Positions 59,376 to 64,000 of a stretch of DNA of 64,000 bases are shown here, piece by piece. A program made the position numbers and the translations under genes. Under the pieces are notes generated by a model, which saw only the letters and a list, made by a program, of their open reading frames with translations, did no database searches and was not told the DNA's origin. Location of the stretch: contig NC_133662.1 of the NCBI RefSeq assembly GCF_037893015.1, positions 207,153,778-207,217,777 on the forward strand, given 5' to 3'. Origin of the DNA: Macrotis lagotis. Its lineage: Eukaryota > Chordata > Mammalia > Peramelemorphia > Peramelidae. The first letter of the stretch is position 1. Each line of letters opens with the position of its first letter.

Positions 59376-59900
59376 AATGTATTGTACATAGCTGGTGCTC
59401 AATAAATAGCTTTTGCTGTGGACTCTTTCTCTGTCATCAGAGAGCTCCCAGAGAACCTCCAGTCAATATATTTACTTCCAAAATATAGTTGATTTTGCTG
59501 ATTTTACTGTACATCATTGAGAACTGTTCAAGCAAATGATTTTTCCTTTCCTTTCTCACTTCCACATCCTAATTTAGTTGAATGAAATGTCAAAAGCAGC
59601 TTTTTACCATTTAGATTTCCAAAATGTTTTGTAAGGGCTCTCTTTCTCAGCTTGATTTTGGAACTGAAACTAAGCCACCTTAAAATAAAAATGAGCAAAT
59701 CAGAAGTATGTCCAACTCTGAAATGTTTTTAATTGCTTCTGGAAAAATGAAACCTAAACACAATGAAACATTGATTTCTGATTGTGAAATTCATTGAACT
59801 AACAACTCAAATCTTCTGTCACATAAAATTTTAGTATTCTCATTTCATTTAGGGAGCTAATTCAATGATTTAATGTGATGATGTATTTGTCTCCTTTAAG
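59376..59900. other. Unassigned; short L2/MIR 3' phrase
   Basis: 'gtacatagctggtgctcaat' near 59385 is an L2/MIR 3' end. No gene. Confidence 0.4.
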
Positions 59901-60522
59901 AAGTTAGTTTTCTATCTTGCGGAATGCCTCCTGCCTGATCTCTAGACTCCATTTGGCAAGGGGTTGCTGTCCCATAACAATGACCAAAAATTATCGCCTG
60001 TATTCTGTATATCTTATAGATGTTGAATTTCAGTTGCTCATTATCCAAATTCCATTCCCCATCCTCTGTAACTGTAATCTTTATGTCCATTTCTTAACTC
60101 ACCCACTACAATGTCCTAATCCCTTATTGTCCCTTCTGGAATGTATGCTTCAGAGGTAGCATATATTTTCATGTTAAATCTTTTCCTTTCCCACCTGTTC
60201 CATCTTTTGGTTTGCACTGAGAAATGACTCTCCCACAATAATGCAACATCTTTGACCACCCTTTCCAATACTGGCTTCACATTCGCTTGTGGAATTGAAA
60301 TATTCTTTGCACATCAATTCTACTTCCAAGTTCCCACTCTACTACATCATGTAACTAACATTTTCTTTTGAATTCCATAAGATCCAAAACTTCCATTAAA
60401 TCAAAATCCTGGTAGTTATTATCTATGTTTCTTGATGACAGTCCTCTCCCTTTAATGAGTTCAGTATCTATCACACAGTTTTTTCTCTCTTTTCCAACTC
60501 CTGCCCTCGTACTTGGAAACTT

Positions 60523-60527
<5 letters not shown>

Positions 60528-60588
<61 letters not shown>

Positions 60589-60632
60589 ATATATATATAT
60601 ATATCGATATATATATATCGATATATATTGAT
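60528..60632. repeat. (TA)n tract with ATCGAT interruptions
   Basis: About 100 bp of TA dinucleotides with three periodic CGATAT variants toward the right end. Ile/Tyr open frames through it on both strands are artefacts. Confidence 0.95.
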
Positions 60633-62399
60633 ATACTGATAATCACTCCATGCTCAAAACCTACTTATTCCTCAAGTTATTCCTTTCCCCTAGCTTACTT
60701 CCCAGCCTGAACTTAGTCACACAAAAACAATCTATTGACTTGCCACTTCTTCCAGTGCCTTCCCACACCGAACTCTTCTCTTTTTCATGCCATGTACTCC
60801 AAAATCTCACTCCCAGTATGATACATGTGCACTAACCACCATCTTCTCCTTTCCCTATCTTGATCTCTATATTTTCCTCTTCTGATATTCTTGCCCCTGT
60901 TATGATATTGCCTATTTTTTTCTTTTCAAGCTTTAGTCTTGGATCACTTTCATCATTTATTGCCTTGGTTCTTTCACATATGCTGCTAAACAGAGAGAAA
61001 ATCCATATAATTATTCTTATTGGGTACACCAGTAGTTTATGTTACATAATATATTGATGTCAGACTATCTTAAATTTCCATTAGAAACTATATTTCAAAC
61101 TCCACAGTGGCTCTTCTACTCCCTCCTCAAACTTTCTTGTTTCCTCCTTTCCCCACACTTCAACTGAGAAGTTTGCCTCATATTTTACCAAAAAAAAAAC
61201 CATAAGCCTATAGGACAAGAACTCCCTAGTCTCCCTTCCTCCTCTTACAATATCACTCAGATGTATTCTGCCAGTACCTCCTCCCTCAAACATCAGTTTC
61301 ACAGAAAAAGGTGCCACAATGCAAACTATTCTCATTACATAAGAAATCCCATTTTGTTCTACCTTTTCCAGAATATTGTTCCTTCCTAACATTCCAACTT
61401 TCACTTATTTTCAACCACTCTTTGTCTATATAAGCTCCTTTCCTACAATATTTGTTTTTATAAAGACAAATCTACACTTGATCCTTTCTTCATAACTATC
61501 TCTTCAGCATATATCTTTACATTCCTCAAGATTATTTGCAATAGGTGCTTCCATTTTCACTCCTCTCATTCTCATCTTAACTCTCTACAATTAAACTTCT
61601 GACTTCTATCATTTTAAGCTATTCTCTCCAAATTTTTATTGCCAAAAACAATGGCCTTTTCTCAAACTTAGTCCTGTTTGACCTCTCTGCATATTTTGAT
61701 GTTGTTTATGATACACCTCTTGTTACTCTCTTCTCTTTCTTAATTTTTTGGCATGGGGAATCTCATACTCTTCTGGTTCTCCTCCTATCTATAATATCTA
61801 TCCTATAAGTATGCTTCATCTCAATGTCTTTAATTAGATCTTCATCTGCATCATTTTCACTATCCATGTTTGTATTTCAGGGTTCTGTCCTGGGTCCTTT
61901 TCACTTCTCCCTTCATACTATCTCACTTGATGATGTCAGCTGCTTTCATACATATCATTAAAATCTTTGTGATCTTGATTTTCAAATCTACTTATTCATT
62001 CCTAGAGTCTCTATTAACCTTTTCACTCACAACTCCAACTCCAACAGATATCTCAAACTGCATGTGTAGTAGGCCTCCTGATAGTACTCATTAGCTTTTT
62101 CCTTGAATCTCTCTTCTCCTATACTTCCTTATTTGGTATAGGGTGCTACCATCCTCCTGGTCCCTCGGGCTCATAATGTAGATATAATCCTCAGCTCTTC
62201 AGTATCTCTCCCACTGATCTCCTTGCATTGTTTTTTCAAATAAGGCTCTACATCTCTCAACCGACTGTTCCACATGATTAGAATGTTCTACCTCTCATCT
62301 CTCACTCCTGGCTTCCTCCAAGTCTTAATTTATTCCTAGTTTAAATAGAAAACATTCACCAATCGTCTTACTTCTATTGCCTTTTTTGTATTGATTATG

Positions 62400-62400
<1 letters not shown>

Positions 62401-62446
<46 letters not shown>
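62401..62446. repeat. (TA)n microsatellite
   Basis: About 22 TA units in the L2 3' UTR. Confidence 0.95.
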
Positions 62447-62447
<1 letters not shown>

Positions 62448-62600
62448 TGTATATAATTTTTTGTCCATATTTTTGCATGTTGTCTCCTACATTAAATTGT
62501 GAACTCTGTGAGGGAATTTATTGCCTTTTGACTTTCTTTTTATCATTCATAGTAGCACAGTAACTTACATGTGATGGTTGCTTTTTGACTTTCTAATATG

Positions 62601-63924
62601 GGAGATAGCAAGTACATTTAAAAGTATAAGTAACATATAAAGTTGATAAATGTGCACATAAAACAATAAAGTACAATGATTTTGGATTAGAGACCACTAG
62701 CTATTGAGGGGATCAGGAAAGACTTCTTGCAGATTAGGTACAAGATGTATGTTAAAAGAAGAGGTGAAATCTATGAAGCCAAGATGAGGGGTGAGTACAA
62801 TTCAGGTAAAGAGGACAGCCAATGCAAATACAAGGGGATGACAGATAAAGTTGCTACACTAAAAGAAGAATTAGAGAGAAGGTTAGTCTGCATAGATTTC
62901 AGAATGTGGGATTGAAAATAATGTTCAAAAGAGGTATAAATCAAGTTTTATGGGTTTAAAAACTAAAATGAGGAGCTAATATTTCATTCTTTAGGTAATA
63001 GGAAGCCACAAGTTACTTGAATGGGTGGGGAATGCTATGAGCAAACTTGTCTTTAAGGAAGATCACTTTGGCAGATGTGGTTGAATAGAGTGGAGTGCTG
63101 AGAGACTTGAGAAAGAAAGGACAATTAAGAAACACTTAAAATAATCTTCGTAAAAAGTGTTGAGAGCCTGAGATAATGTAGTAGCTATGAGAGTGAAGTA
63201 AAAAGTTTGATGTGAAATAACTTGTGACTGTAGAAATGACAATATTTGTCAAGGATTAAATAAGGGAAAAGACCAAGACATAAACTAAAGTCAGTAAAAG
63301 AAGAGTGATTCTTTGAAAAGAAATAAGCAAATTGAGAAAAGGATAGGATTTAGTGGAAAAAATAGAAGGTTAATTTTAGGCATGTTGACTTTAAAATGTC
63401 TCTGCATCTGGGGAGACTAGGTGGTGCAGTGGATAAAGCACTGGCCCTGGAGTCAGGAGTACCTGGGTTCAAATCCGGTCTCAGACACTTAATAATTACC
63501 CATCTGTGTGGCCTTGGACAAGCCACTTAACCCCATTTGCCTTGCAAAAATCTAAAAAAAATAAAACAAAACAAAACAAAAAGATGTCTCTGGATCTTCC
63601 AATATGAGATGTTTAATAAGAGACTAGTAATAGTGGACTAAATCAAAGGAAGTCATATTGCATAAAGATTAGAGCTAAGTCCTTGGGATATGATAAAATT
63701 AAGAACATGGAGATTGGATGGGTAGAATTTGAAAGTAGGGTAAAAGAGGTCCCAGAAATATACCCTGTGGTATATTCATGGGTAGCTGGACTTGATGAAG
63801 ATGAAGAATTAGCACAGGAAGCTGAAACTGAGTTTATAAAATGGTAGAAGGTGACCAAGAAGAATATCTTGTTACAAAAACCTAGAGGGTGGAATAAGCT
63901 GTAGGAGAGGATGACCCAACAATA
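62601..63924 (-). mobile_element. L2 LINE, antisense, split by a SINE
   Basis: 'ggatcaggaaagacttcttg', 'aggtaataggaagccacaag', 'gatcactttggcagatgtgg' and 'gagtgctgagagacttgaga' are L2 text read from the 3' side. It lies tail to tail with the sense L2 on its left. Confidence 0.75.
63410..63583 (+). mobile_element. Short tRNA-headed SINE (WSINE1-like) with target-site duplication
   Basis: 'gggagactaggtggtgcagt' to 'catttgccttgcaaaaatct' plus an (AAAAC)n tail. Flanks 'atgtctctgcatct' and 'atgtctctggatct' differ at one base. Confidence 0.93.
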
Positions 63925-64000
63925 AGCATTTATTAAGCACCAACAGTGCCAAGTACTGTATTAAATGCTGGTGATACAAAAAGGCAAAAGACAGTCCCTG
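63925..64000 (-). mobile_element. L2 3' terminus, antisense, cut by window end
   Basis: 'aataagcatttattaagcac', 'aatgctggtgatacaaaaag' and 'gcaaaagacagtccctg' are a well-preserved L2 3' end. The copy continues beyond the window. Confidence 0.85.

Larger units (their letters stand above)
59901..62600 (+). mobile_element. L2-like (CR1-group) LINE, sense, degraded
   Basis: An endonuclease remnant near 60.5 kb reads '[10 protein letters not shown]' (consensus 'LGDFN'). RT remnants near 61.66-61.95 kb read 'FFGMGNLIL', 'FWFSSYL' and 'VLSWVLFTSPFILSHLMM' (family: 'QGSVLGPLLF...'). The 3' end 'gcatgttgtctcctacatta', 'gtgaactctgtgaggga' is at 62.48-62.53 kb. Frames are heavily broken. Confidence 0.65.

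Overview
This window looks like repeat-dense, AT-rich intergenic DNA from a marsupial. The main evidence is many copies of tRNA-headed marsupial SINEs. One short type resembles WSINE1, with a head like 'ggcagctaggtggcacagtgg' split by box A and box B and a tail ending 'ttgccttgcaaaaa'. A long type resembles MAR1 and ends 'ctgaacaacaac'. They lie among L1 and L2 copies of the kind seen in opossum and Australasian marsupial genomes. An Australasian, perhaps dasyurid, source is a weak guess. I see no intact protein-coding gene, no functional RNA gene, no CRISPR array and no prokaryotic or viral operon.

The one gene-derived locus is a processed, intronless retrocopy of SNX4 (sorting nexin 4) at 48.68-51.19 kb. 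It has a GC-rich 5' end, two in-frame stops, three frameshifts, a 3' UTR, an AATAAA signal, a short poly(A) tract and a perfect 15-bp target-site duplication. It landed in the 3' part of an L2 element, which was separately split by an antisense L1 at 51.34-52.23 kb.

Layout: 0.2-2.97 kb is rearranged antisense L1. 3-16.5 kb is mostly unassigned sequence with SINEs, one L2 carrying a ~160-bp (GAGAA)n tract, and L1 scraps. 16.5-23.4 kb is an antisense L1 whose ORF1 is interrupted by a second L1 derivative (18.94-22.67 kb) that has both ends and ORF1 but lacks most of ORF2. 23.4-26.7 kb is largely unassigned and holds a 49-bp templated insertion. 26.7-32.3 kb is a long antisense L1 broken by SINEs and a sense L1 3' end. 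34.9-41.4 kb holds old L1/HAL1-like elements in both orientations. 44.3-47.4 kb is an antisense RTE-like LINE split by an L1 with a clear target-site duplication. 51.3-55.5 kb is antisense L1. 57.4-64 kb is a SINE tail forming a perfect 50-bp inverted repeat, followed by L2 copies in opposing orientations.

These parts do not form a pathway; they record successive retrotransposition. L1-type machinery probably made the SNX4 retrocopy and moved the short SINEs. One SINE family shares its 3' tail with the RTE-like LINE in the same window, which suggests that LINE family was its partner. I found no evidence of an undescribed functional system. The most unusual structures are the 50-bp perfect inverted repeat at 57,459-57,585 and the 49-bp templated insertion flanked by a 7-bp duplication at 24,431-24,493. 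Family names come from recalled consensus sequences and have not been checked against a repeat library; element boundaries are approximate unless a target-site duplication is given.
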